From Chryseosolibacter sp964438975 (GTDB lineage: Bacteria > Bacteroidota > Bacteroidia > Cytophagales > Cyclobacteriaceae), in the NCBI GenBank assembly GCA_964438975.1, contig CAYTMU010000008.1, positions 1-64,000 on the forward strand: 64,000 bases of DNA. The letters are read 5' to 3'. A program made the translations under genes and the position numbers. The notes beneath the pieces are model-generated. The model searched no databases, was not told where the DNA came from, and saw nothing but the letters and a program-made list of their open reading frames with translations. Shown here piece after piece: positions 1 to 8,347 of the stretch. Every line of letters begins with the position of its first letter. Within the stretch, counting starts at the first letter, position 1.

Positions 1-36
1 ACGCGGTGGCTATCTGTGGCAAAATATCCGCGCGTC

Positions 37-1218
37 TCAAAACTTCGCCGGATCCACTACCACATATTTCACACTTTCGCGAACATATGTGTACGTAATG
101 TGAACCAGTCCATCGGATGATTGGATTATCGCGGGGTACGAATATCCTGCGTCGGCTGGCTTGTTCTCCAATGTCATCACCGGCTTCCACTCGATGCCAT
201 CATCGGAAATGGCGAGGTTCAGCATATTCCGCCCCTTAGGCTCTTCTCCTTTCTTTGTTGTGTGATTGTAGATCAATAGCTGGCGTCCGTCCTGTAACGT
301 CACCGCATCGGTACCTGAGTCGGGATTAGGCAACGCGGTGGCTGTCATTTCACTCCACGTTCTGCCACCGTCGTCCGACCAGCTTTGCGAGACAACGTCC
401 TGCCGGGTGCGGCAAAGTACTTGTAACCTGTTCCCTTCATGGAAGAGCACACTGGGTTGAATGGCGTCGAATGCCTGGCCGTCATTGATGGGCCCCACGA
501 CTTCCCAGGTCTTCCCCATATCTTTCGTGATCTCAAAATGGACCATCCAACGAATGTCGCCGTTTTCATCCTTGTGCTCCGTACTCGACGGACAAAGCAG
601 CGAGCCATCGGCAAGCTGTACAGGCTTGTTCTTCACAGGACCGAGCAAGTGGCCGATTGTCTTGTCTTCACCAAGCGTGACTGGCTTAGACCAGGTCTTG
701 CCATGATCGGCGGAGGTCATGAGCATGCCCCACCATGTTCGCGGGTCCGGGCCTACTTTGTAGAAGAGCATAAGAGGCCCATCCTCCGGCTGGAATAACA
801 CTGGATTCCAGCAGGGATAGCGCAGGTCTTTGTTCTGTACACCATTCGCAACTTCTTCGGGCCATGTCCACTTCCCGTTCTCAAGTCGCGAAACACGAAT
901 ACCGACGTCTGGGTCTTTTTCACGCGTTCCGGCAAAGAATGCAGCAACCATGCCCGCAGGGGTTTCAACGATCGTCGATGCATGGCATTGCGGCGTAGGC
1001 TTGTTATCCAGCGGATAGATCAGTTCACCTTTGAGGTATGCTCCCTCCCCTGGCGTGGCCAATGGCGGCACATAGAAATTACCGGTAACATCATTCGATG
1101 TGCGTATTACCTTTGACTCGGCATTCTTGACGGAGTCGTTACTCGTCGAATCCTTTCTGCCATCACACGAGCAAAGTACAGCAATCGATAAAAGTATTGA
1201 ATAGACTTGTTTGTTCAT
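37..1218 (-). CDS. Sialidase-like Asp-box lipoprotein (BNR_2 family)
   Basis: Predicted exported beta-propeller glycosidase of the sialidase superfamily, about 393 residues. The ATG at 1218 was chosen over the longer reading frame (1257) because it gives a clean lipoprotein signal: a basic MNKQ start, a hydrophobic stretch, then a CSCDG lipobox. Asp-box motifs (SxDxGxTW) appear as SADHGKTW, TKDMGKTW and SDDGGRTW, with a weaker SDDGIEW near the end. The HASTIVETPAG start of the propeller is typical of proteins annotated as exo-alpha-sialidase. It is the last gene of the minus-strand PUL-like operon, 43 bases after the upstream Asp-box gene. Family assignment is solid. Actual sialidase activity is an inference, since many BNR_2 proteins act on other sugars and I did not identify the full arginine triad. 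Confidence 0.75.
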   Translation of the reverse strand: MNKQVYSILLSIAVLCSCDGRKDSTSNDSVKNAESKVIRTSNDVTGNFYVPPLATPGEGAYLKGELIYPLDNKPTPQCHASTIVETPAGMVAAFFAGTREKDPDVGIRVSRLENGKWTWPEEVANGVQNKDLRYPCWNPVLFQPEDGPLMLFYKVGPDPRTWWGMLMTSADHGKTWSKPVTLGEDKTIGHLLGPVKNKPVQLADGSLLCPSSTEHKDENGDIRWMVHFEITKDMGKTWEVVGPINDGQAFDAIQPSVLFHEGNRLQVLCRTRQDVVSQSWSDDGGRTWSEMTATALPNPDSGTDAVTLQDGRQLLIYNHTTKKGEEPKGRNMLNLAISDDGIEWKPVMTLENKPADAGYSYPAIIQSSDGLVHITYTYVRESVKYVVVDPAKF

Positions 1219-1261
1219 AAAACGGGAGTTCCGATAGTACCTATCCGATAAATGCACCTAT

Positions 1262-2506
1262 TTATTTCATCGACATGGCATTCAGGTCGCTGAGCTTTAT
1301 TTTGATCACTTCAACGGTTTCCTTCTTACCGGCAAAAGCAACAAACAAATGACCGCGGTGTTCCATCACATGGGGGTAGTCGATGTGACGACCGCCGATG
1401 ATGTAGTACATCTTGTCGAATACGATGCCGTCATTGCTGATCGAGAGTACCAGTGGATCGCGCTTCTCGGGGTTCGCATTTGAAACCAGTACATAACGCC
1501 CGTCTTTCAATCGCACGCCACTGAACTTGGAGCGCGCATCAGGAAAGTTCGTCCTGACAGGCTTATTCCATGTTCTTCCGTTGTCGGAAGAAAACGACCG
1601 GAACAGGTATCCACTTTTTCGGTTGTCGCGAAACAGTGCAACCATGTTGTTATCAGGTAATACCCACCAATATGGTTCTTCGGCGGCGAGGCCATCGGTC
1701 GAGCCAAGGACTGGAAACGATTCCCAGTCTGTAAGACTCTTCACTCCTCCGACCAGAAACTCGATAGGCTCGGTTTTATAATCATATGTACGGCGTGACA
1801 TCATCCATTCGCCTGTAGGTATCTTTTTCGGTGAAAAATTATTGATCGCGTTTTTGTAAATGACGCCGGCGTCATCCCATTGATCCTTTTTCGTGCTCCA
1901 GCGGAAAGCATGCAACTCGAGACTGGGGCCGAAGAAGTCAGCCGCTTCGTCGAGGGACGCAAGTGCCAGCAACTCGCCATCTCGCTGCCAGAATCCACGA
2001 GCGATATATCGAAATCCTTGGTCGGTCCGGGTACCGTAATGCGGGGACTCCTTTCCCGAGTTCGGAGGCACCGGACTCAAAAATTCGGGCTTGCTCCAAT
2101 TTACTCCGTCTTTGCTGGTGGCATACTTCACGCGTTGTCCGACGCGATCTTCAATGCCCGGACCATCGCTCCACATGATCCAATATTTCCCTTTGTAAAA
2201 CGTGAGATAGTTGTGCTGATTCACTCCTTTCTCAGCACGGACATCACTGACCACCGAGTGGACGCCCTTCACTTTTGGCAGATTAGCGAAATCAATCTTA
2301 TGCGGATGATCAGGCAGCCAGTCGCCGGCAAGCATCAATTCCGAGTTTGGATTGGTGACAGGGTGTGGGGTAGATAAATCAAAACCCTCTTGAGCCCGCA
2401 CGTTCATTGCAAGACCTAAACAAAACAGAGTTATAAAAAGTCTTGATCCGTTCAGGCCGAAACAAGCTAGAACTGCCTTTCTGGTGTTTATGATTTCAAT
2501 TGTCAT
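1262..2506 (-). CDS. Secreted Asp-box beta-propeller protein (paralogue B)
   Basis: Exported protein of 414 residues with an N-terminal signal peptide (hydrophobic stretch ending near VRAQEGF). Asp-box repeats are visible as SKDGVNW, SSDNGRTW and a weaker SNDGIVF, so the fold is a sialidase-superfamily beta-propeller. It is a close paralogue of the next upstream gene (2550-3779). The two share NQHNYL, MWSDGPG, IARGFW, PTGEWMMSRR, AAEEPYWWVLPD, NFPDAKSKFSGVRLKDGRY-type blocks in the same order. The function is probably glycoside hydrolysis or binding in the periplasm or at the surface. The catalytic residues are not known to me for this subfamily. It sits in the tail of the operon that starts at the AraC regulator. 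Confidence 0.65.
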   Translation of the reverse strand: MTIEIINTRKAVLACFGLNGSRLFITLFCLGLAMNVRAQEGFDLSTPHPVTNPNSELMLAGDWLPDHPHKIDFANLPKVKGVHSVVSDVRAEKGVNQHNYLTFYKGKYWIMWSDGPGIEDRVGQRVKYATSKDGVNWSKPEFLSPVPPNSGKESPHYGTRTDQGFRYIARGFWQRDGELLALASLDEAADFFGPSLELHAFRWSTKKDQWDDAGVIYKNAINNFSPKKIPTGEWMMSRRTYDYKTEPIEFLVGGVKSLTDWESFPVLGSTDGLAAEEPYWWVLPDNNMVALFRDNRKSGYLFRSFSSDNGRTWNKPVRTNFPDARSKFSGVRLKDGRYVLVSNANPEKRDPLVLSISNDGIVFDKMYYIIGGRHIDYPHVMEHRGHLFVAFAGKKETVEVIKIKLSDLNAMSMK

Positions 2507-2549
2507 GATTGTGTTTCAGATAAGGTTACGTCATTCAAATAATTACAAT

Positions 2550-3779
2550 TCAGTTTTTGAGCGTCTTCAGATCGTCAAGTGCAACCCGAAGGACCTCAAC
2601 TGTTTGTTTTGCGCTTGCAAAGGCAATATAGATGTGATCATCGTGTTCAATGATATGAGGATAGTCCACCTTTCGTCCACCTACCAGGTACCCCATGGAA
2701 TGAAAATGAATTCCATCATCACTTATCGATAATGCAAGCGGATCGCGCTGCTTGGGATTCGGGTTAGAGACCAGCAGATAACGACCATCCTTCAGTCGAA
2801 CACCACTAAACTTCGATTTGGCATCGGGAAAATTTGTTGCAACCGGACGACTCCATGTCCGTCCATTATCTGTGGAGTAAGCACGGTGCAAAGAGCCACT
2901 TCCGTCATTATCGCGGAACAACGCCAAAATATTCTTACCATCAGGCAACACCCACCAATAGGGTTCCTCCGCAGCGAGTGTTTCCTGATCATAGCTCACC
3001 ACCGGAAAAGACTCCCATTCGTTAAATGCCTTCTCTCCCCCGACCATAAAGTGGACGTTTCGGTTTTGGTCTCGCCGCGACATCATCCATTCTCCTGTCG
3101 GGATCCTCTTGGGGGGAAAATTGTTCATAGCATCATCATAGGCTAGTCCGAGATGGCGCCAATTTATTGGTTCTCCATCAGCGAGTTCGAAGGCATGCAA
3201 CTGTAATCCTTCTCCTGCGTACCCCGGAGCTTTGTATCTGCTTGCGAGCGCCAGCAACTTTCCATCGCGAATCCAAAAACCGCGTGCGATCCAGCCATAC
3301 CCGACCTCGGGAGTTCCGGCGACATCTGCCTTTTCACTCCATGTCAAACCATCCTGACTGGTGGCAAATGACACCCGCTGATCAGCGCGATCGTGGCCGG
3401 GAAATACATCACGATGCTGGTCTGGAGTGGTACGTGGTTCCCCCGGACCATCGCTCCACATCGCCCAAAAGCGATCCCGGAAATACACCAAATAGTTATG
3501 CTGGTTTACCCGTGTTCCGCCTTGATCGCGAACGTCGCTTACTGTACCATGTTCACTCGGTATCCGGGGCAGATCCTCAAAATCAATCTGATGAATATCA
3601 TCAGGCACCCATGGACCTGTCAGCATGACCGTCGAGGTGGTATCGGGAATTACCTCGACATTTGTGGTGTCACGCTGCTCACCCGAACATGAAAGTAGTA
3701 TCAGTGCCGCGGCGCTGACTGTCACTGCAGGAATGAAAGCGGGACTGCGAAAAAGAAAGAGTATCAGATTTCTTGCCAT
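2550..3779 (-). CDS. Asp-box beta-propeller lipoprotein (paralogue C)
   Basis: Predicted 409-residue lipoprotein. The reading frame is open to 4028, but the extra 83 residues overlap the upstream FAD oxidoreductase gene. The ATG at 3779 lies 10 bases after that gene's stop and gives a signal ending in LLSCSGEQ, so it is taken as the start. Asp boxes are SQDGLTW, STDNGRTW and SDDGIHF. It is highly similar along its whole length to the gene at 1262-2506 and looks like a tandem duplicate. One difference is an insertion around GEPRTTPDQHRD after the MWSDGPG block. The role is inferred as a sialidase-superfamily enzyme acting on the glycan imported by the SusCD pair of the same operon. Confidence 0.65.
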   Translation of the reverse strand: MARNLILFLFRSPAFIPAVTVSAAALILLSCSGEQRDTTNVEVIPDTTSTVMLTGPWVPDDIHQIDFEDLPRIPSEHGTVSDVRDQGGTRVNQHNYLVYFRDRFWAMWSDGPGEPRTTPDQHRDVFPGHDRADQRVSFATSQDGLTWSEKADVAGTPEVGYGWIARGFWIRDGKLLALASRYKAPGYAGEGLQLHAFELADGEPINWRHLGLAYDDAMNNFPPKRIPTGEWMMSRRDQNRNVHFMVGGEKAFNEWESFPVVSYDQETLAAEEPYWWVLPDGKNILALFRDNDGSGSLHRAYSTDNGRTWSRPVATNFPDAKSKFSGVRLKDGRYLLVSNPNPKQRDPLALSISDDGIHFHSMGYLVGGRKVDYPHIIEHDDHIYIAFASAKQTVEVLRVALDDLKTLKN

Positions 3780-3789
3780 AGTCTTTTTA

Positions 3790-5811
3790 TTACAGTTTGA
3801 TCTTCTCCGATTCGGCACTGAATAACAGCTCGTAAAGCGCCAGGCATACCTCACCGCGCATGACAGGAGCGTTTGACTCTCTCGAATCATATAGACTGCC
3901 GTCAACGATTGTTTTCGGGGTGTTCGATCCAGAGGCGTCACTGGTTGCGTCGTTGAGTCCATTAATGAACTCCACAACACTAACATTCGCTCCTCCACTA
4001 GCATCCAGCTGTGCTGGTGACTTTCCACCTGCTAATGAGTGATATACAGACAGCCACGAATTCAAGTCTTCACGTGTCACGGGCTGGCGCGTCCGGGCTT
4101 CATACGATGTAAAAAAGCCCTTCGTTCCCCAGAACTGCACCGCATCAAATGCCTTGTCATCACGCGAGAGATCGTTGAAATACGTCAGGATCTGTCGACT
4201 CTCAAGTAAATTTCGCTGAAGAACGTGAATGGGCACGCTCTCCACTTCTACATCCATTTGAAGAGCCATATGTGCTGCGCTCCCAGCCACCTGTCCGATA
4301 CCCATCCATTGTGGTTCCATCCTGACAGTCGAAAATGCAACATGAGTAGTAGACGCAGCCACCGGCACGATCAATCCCTTCACCTTCTCCGGGACAATAA
4401 TACGATATGGTATCTGGTATGGTGATATCTCGAGCATTCCAATATAGCCTTCCAGTACCTTGTTGTCAGTCGATGGTTCTTTAGATACCGGAAAACTGTC
4501 GATCGGAAACTCGCCGGTGATTATAGCATCGTGGAAGATCGCAGTCCGTTGAGCACCCTTCTGGATCTGCAGGTCATTCTCATTCAGGGTATACTTTCCC
4601 TTTAGCCGCCTTGCTTCCCGGATATAAAACTGCCAGGGGAAGTGATTGTTATCCTTGAACTCATCGAGCGGCAAATGATACTGAAGCGCCATCTTTCGCT
4701 GTGCTTCGGGAATCTCGGAGTCGTTCTGGGCAAAGTATATCATCCCTAACGCAAGCTCCCGATGACGCTGAAATATACGCTCGCGCTCAGCCCACTTCGC
4801 CTCGGGATAATCATAGTTCTCTCCGACGAACGGAAATCCAAGGGGACGTGGATTTATGTTCACATCGTACTTTCCGTTCGGAATTTTGGTAAATGAAAAT
4901 ATCCGAACCATGGTATCAAAGTGGTCTTTGTAATACCCATGTCCTTCCTTGAAGGTCTTCGGTGCACTCAACCGGCCTTCCCTGAGATCAGCAAAGTAGG
5001 CGACATAGTTTTCTCGATCATATCCAGGAGGAGGTTCCGTCATGACATAACTATTCTCAGGAACGTCGGTCATACAAAGTCGGTAGGTATATGCAGGAAG
5101 GCGATCATCGCCTTCGCCCGTACTGCCTTCAAGGAATTCCTTCTCATTAAAATCAAAGAAAATACGACCGGCGTGTTCCTCGTTATAGTCACTTCTGCTT
5201 TCTCTTCCCAAGCGGTACTCCGCCCCAGCCAACGCCAGCACATCACCTTCGTACGTCGCATCAACGAACATCCGAGCCTCGACCACCACCTCTTCATTGC
5301 TTAAACGATCCATCAAGACCACCGAGGCAATTCGTTCACCAGTCATTTTTACATCCGATATCTGCAGGTTGAGCATAAGTCGAATGTTACCCTCAGCAGC
5401 GACCATATCGTTTAAGACCTTTTCGGCTACAGAAGGCTCATAGTAGTATCCGTCTTTGCAAAGCTTCACGTTCTCGGAATCTTCGCCATAAGTAGCAACG
5501 TAGGATGCCAACACCTTCTGTGTAAATTCCTTAAAAAGACCCGCGACGGCATCTTTGTTCTCAATATCACTCTTGCCAAGACCGCTGGTCGACATGCCGC
5601 CGATGTGGCCGTGGTACTCCGTGAGGATCACCCGGGACCCAAGTCGTGCCGCGGCAATTGCTGCCATAATTCCGGCGGGTGTACCTCCGATCACCGCAAT
5701 ATCGACCTTATCCCCATTCTCTCCCGGAGAACCTGATGAGATGCAGGACCCGGCAACCCCGGAGATCAATGTCCCGAGTGCCCCAACTTTGATAAAATTC
5801 CTTCTGTTCAT
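3790..5811 (-). CDS. Tat-exported FAD-dependent oxidoreductase (FAD_oxidored family)
   Basis: A 673-residue flavoprotein. The N-terminus MNRRNFIKVG matches the Tat consensus RRxFxK and is followed by a hydrophobic stretch ending near AGSCIS, so export in folded form with bound FAD is likely. The dinucleotide-binding region is VIGGTPAGIMAA at about residues 40-51, followed by the HIGGMSTSGLG motif typical of this family. Later blocks include DATYEGDVLALAGAEY, which is the FAD-contacting segment conserved in the PF12831 group. Such proteins recur in polysaccharide loci of Bacteroidota and Planctomycetes, but their substrates are mostly unknown. It lies 21 bases after the second M14 gene and 10 bases before an Asp-box gene. 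Oxidation of a sugar or amino-sugar side group is a reasonable guess. Confidence 0.75.
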   Translation of the reverse strand: MNRRNFIKVGALGTLISGVAGSCISSGSPGENGDKVDIAVIGGTPAGIMAAIAAARLGSRVILTEYHGHIGGMSTSGLGKSDIENKDAVAGLFKEFTQKVLASYVATYGEDSENVKLCKDGYYYEPSVAEKVLNDMVAAEGNIRLMLNLQISDVKMTGERIASVVLMDRLSNEEVVVEARMFVDATYEGDVLALAGAEYRLGRESRSDYNEEHAGRIFFDFNEKEFLEGSTGEGDDRLPAYTYRLCMTDVPENSYVMTEPPPGYDRENYVAYFADLREGRLSAPKTFKEGHGYYKDHFDTMVRIFSFTKIPNGKYDVNINPRPLGFPFVGENYDYPEAKWAERERIFQRHRELALGMIYFAQNDSEIPEAQRKMALQYHLPLDEFKDNNHFPWQFYIREARRLKGKYTLNENDLQIQKGAQRTAIFHDAIITGEFPIDSFPVSKEPSTDNKVLEGYIGMLEISPYQIPYRIIVPEKVKGLIVPVAASTTHVAFSTVRMEPQWMGIGQVAGSAAHMALQMDVEVESVPIHVLQRNLLESRQILTYFNDLSRDDKAFDAVQFWGTKGFFTSYEARTRQPVTREDLNSWLSVYHSLAGGKSPAQLDASGGANVSVVEFINGLNDATSDASGSNTPKTIVDGSLYDSRESNAPVMRGEVCLALYELLFSAESEKIKL

Positions 5812-5832
5812 ACGTATGGATTCAACTACACC

Positions 5833-7023
5833 CTATCCAGTCTTTATATGGTGTCCTTCTACAAAATATCGCGATATGGCCGCGCCGAGAACCTTTGCCT
5901 CAGCGCAATACCCGTCGTGCGTACTTAGATGTGTGTTCATGTTAACTTCAATAGTCATGGCGATGCAATGCTTTGTTGTATTGAGAGAAACCCATTCGCC
6001 TGAATTCGGCTCGGCCGCATCCAATGGCCGCGGGCTATAGTGTATTCTCGTCATGGACTGCGTCTTTTTGGCGTCCTCGTCGAAAGTCTTGGCTCCTAAC
6101 ACTTCGAAAAACTTCTTGCGGTTTCTACGCTGGGCTTCATGCGGAAGTTGCTCTTCGAGTGGTACAATAAAATACGGATGCGAGGTTCCCCCAGGTCCGT
6201 GCAGATCAATAAATAAGTCGCACGAACCCTCCCTTGATAACTCCGACAAGGTTCTCTTGACAGCACGTATCTGAGGCCAGTAATGATCTTCAATATGCCA
6301 GTTCATCCACGGATCGTACGGCTTCTGATATTTCCCCGTCCTTCCTTCGACTACCCCATCGACATCAATAATCGGAATTACATGGATCACTGCAACGGAA
6401 AGTAACTCCTTCGCAAGAGGATCATTGGATAACAACCACGCGGCGAGTTCGTGTAGCACCCAACTCGCTCCGGATTCGAATGCGTGGCAGCGCGCCTGTA
6501 ACCAGATTCCGTACTTGCGGTTACCAGCGTTTCCCTTTTCGTCGAACCGAAGGCCATGAACTACTCTCCCATTCAGTGTTTCGCAAAGTGTAAATCGCTC
6601 CACTGAGTTTCGGTTCCGGACCTGCGGTACAAGTAAAGCCTCAACGTGTGTCTGTGAATAGGGAAGGTTATAGGCAAACCATACCTCGCCCGATCTCACA
6701 ACATGGCGATAGACAACAAAATCACGGTTGTCGATCCGCTCGTCCTTTCCCGTGTCAGCGAGTCCCCATATATTCTGGTCGTAGCTGAAGAAAATATTCC
6801 TGTTGATACCAAGTGCAACGGGGTCTTGCCTGTCCAGTTCAATTCTGATCTCCTGTCCCGGCGTGAAGTCGCTCACCTGAAAATACCACCACACCTGGCT
6901 CCAGCCCCCGTCCCCCTCGTTGTGCGGTATTACGCGCACGGTGGCAGGATGCGACTTGAGCAATGTTACGCGCCCTCCTCCACTCTCAAAATCGGTGATC
7001 ACAAACCATGAATTTCCATCCAT
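5833..7023 (-). CDS. M14-family zinc carboxypeptidase, CCP-like (paralogue without clear signal)
   Basis: A predicted metallocarboxypeptidase of about 396 residues. The ATG at 7023 (MDGNSWFV) is preferred because it leaves a 10-base gap after the upstream paralogue. Extending to 7113 would overlap that gene but adds a weakly hydrophobic arginine-rich leader, so export cannot be excluded. An N-terminal beta-sandwich domain with the NEGDGGWSQVWWYF block is as in cytosolic carboxypeptidases (M14D). The zinc ligands are H180 and E183 in ARCHAFESG and H275 in IDLHGPG. The catalytic Glu is E359 in MTIEVN. All are present, so the enzyme should be active. The HxxE box reads HAFE where eukaryotic CCPs have HPGE. 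The substrate is probably a peptide or amide in the glycan-derived material handled by the locus. Confidence 0.75.
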   Translation of the reverse strand: MDGNSWFVITDFESGGGRVTLLKSHPATVRVIPHNEGDGGWSQVWWYFQVSDFTPGQEIRIELDRQDPVALGINRNIFFSYDQNIWGLADTGKDERIDNRDFVVYRHVVRSGEVWFAYNLPYSQTHVEALLVPQVRNRNSVERFTLCETLNGRVVHGLRFDEKGNAGNRKYGIWLQARCHAFESGASWVLHELAAWLLSNDPLAKELLSVAVIHVIPIIDVDGVVEGRTGKYQKPYDPWMNWHIEDHYWPQIRAVKRTLSELSREGSCDLFIDLHGPGGTSHPYFIVPLEEQLPHEAQRRNRKKFFEVLGAKTFDEDAKKTQSMTRIHYSPRPLDAAEPNSGEWVSLNTTKHCIAMTIEVNMNTHLSTHDGYCAEAKVLGAAISRYFVEGHHIKTG

Positions 7024-7033
7024 AAGAATACGA

Positions 7034-8347
7034 TTATCGCTTGTGCGCGCCAGACGAAAAATAGTTAGCCATAGCCCGACCCAACGTAATAGCCTCAGCC
7101 TGATACCCTGCACGCATGCTGAGCGGCGTACTCATATTCACCTCGAGGGTCATGGCAATCGTATGGTCATTCGCGTTCATCGTTACCCAATGCGCGGAGG
7201 ATGGGTTCGACATATCCATATTCCTCGGGCTGTAGTAAAGGTGGGTCATGGACTGTTGTATTTTTGAAGCGTTGTCCAGCGGCTTTGCCGACAAAATATC
7301 AAAGAACCTGGCGCGGTTGCTTCGCTGTTTATCCGACGACAGGGATTTCTCGTCAGCCACGATGAAGTATGGATGACTAGTTGATCCAGGACCATGGAAG
7401 TCAATGTACATATCGACCATATTTTGCTTCGCAAGATCCGCCAGAATCGATTGTGCTGCCCTTGTTTCCGGCCAGTGATTCGGAATCTCCTTCCATCCCC
7501 TGTTGTGGTCATACGGATTCTGGTTCTTTCCAGTCCGTCCTTCAACTACGCCATCAACGTCTACAATGGGAACAATATAGATGCTGGCCTTTTCGCGGAG
7601 CGAGCGCGCAGTCTCATCACCAGACATCAACCACATCGCAAGCTCATGCAATACCCAACTCGCCCCAGACTCAAATGCGTGGGCACGCGCCTGCAGCCAG
7701 ATACCATGTTTATTTCTTTTCGCAGTTCCTTTCGAGTCAAACAATAGTGCATTAACAGGTCGACCGCCACGGCTCTTGCAAAGCTCGAAGGCCTTCACAT
7801 TCGAGTCTCGCTTAACCACCGGCATAAGAATGCTGTCAATATGACTTGGCGTATAAGGGAGATCATACGCAAACCACACTTTGGCGCTTCTGACAACATG
7901 CCGATACACAAAGAACTCACGACCATCAATAATTTCTGTCGCACCTCTATCCGTCCGACCCCACACCTCCTGGTCATAGCTAAAGCATGCTTGTGAGGTT
8001 ACACCAGCACCTTTCGGCTGTCCCCTGTCCAGTTGAAGAGTGATCTCCTCTCCCACCGGAAAGTTGTCAAGCATGAAATGCCACCATACCTGACTCCAGT
8101 CGCCGTTATTCTGATTGTGTGGCTGGAACCGAACAACAACGGGACTATGTTGAATGATGGCGACCGTCCCTCCCCCGCTGACAAAGTCCGTGGAGACAAC
8201 CACGGAGTCGGCCCCACGACCGGTACCAGCCTTTGCCACCACCCCCAATGAGGGGGCAAGTATTCCTGCCGTCGCAATCAGTCCAGTCCGTTTTACGAAA
8301 TCGCGTCTTGACAGGAAATCTGATCCTTCATTTTTTCCGCTTACCAT
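7034..8347 (-). CDS. Tat-exported M14-family zinc carboxypeptidase, CCP-like
   Basis: A 437-residue paralogue of the next downstream gene. The leader contains SRRDFVKR (a perfect Tat twin-arginine motif at residues 13-20) and a hydrophobic segment ending near VVAKA, so it is exported through Tat. The N-terminal domain carries NNGDWSQVWWHF. The peptidase domain has H223 and E226 in ARAHAFESG, H318 in IDFHGPG and the catalytic E402 in MTLEVN. VDVDGVVEGRTGK and SHPYFIV are shared with the paralogue. The start codon overlaps the SusD stop as ATGGTAA, which implies translational coupling. M14 enzymes normally remove C-terminal residues or cleave amide side groups. Its position directly behind SusCD suggests it works on the imported substrate rather than in general proteolysis. 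Confidence 0.8.
   Translation of the reverse strand: MVSGKNEGSDFLSRRDFVKRTGLIATAGILAPSLGVVAKAGTGRGADSVVVSTDFVSGGGTVAIIQHSPVVVRFQPHNQNNGDWSQVWWHFMLDNFPVGEEITLQLDRGQPKGAGVTSQACFSYDQEVWGRTDRGATEIIDGREFFVYRHVVRSAKVWFAYDLPYTPSHIDSILMPVVKRDSNVKAFELCKSRGGRPVNALLFDSKGTAKRNKHGIWLQARAHAFESGASWVLHELAMWLMSGDETARSLREKASIYIVPIVDVDGVVEGRTGKNQNPYDHNRGWKEIPNHWPETRAAQSILADLAKQNMVDMYIDFHGPGSTSHPYFIVADEKSLSSDKQRSNRARFFDILSAKPLDNASKIQQSMTHLYYSPRNMDMSNPSSAHWVTMNANDHTIAMTLEVNMSTPLSMRAGYQAEAITLGRAMANYFSSGAHKR

Noticed and set aside
1..36. Possible gene end at the left edge
   Set aside because: Too short to show any coding signal.
3780..4028. Extended N-terminus of Asp-box paralogue C
   Set aside because: The extension runs into the FAD oxidoreductase gene and would bury the lipoprotein signal in the chain.
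7024..7113. Extended N-terminus of the second M14 protein
   Set aside because: It overlaps the preceding gene and its hydrophobic stretch is short and lies in the other gene's coding sequence; kept only as an alternative start.
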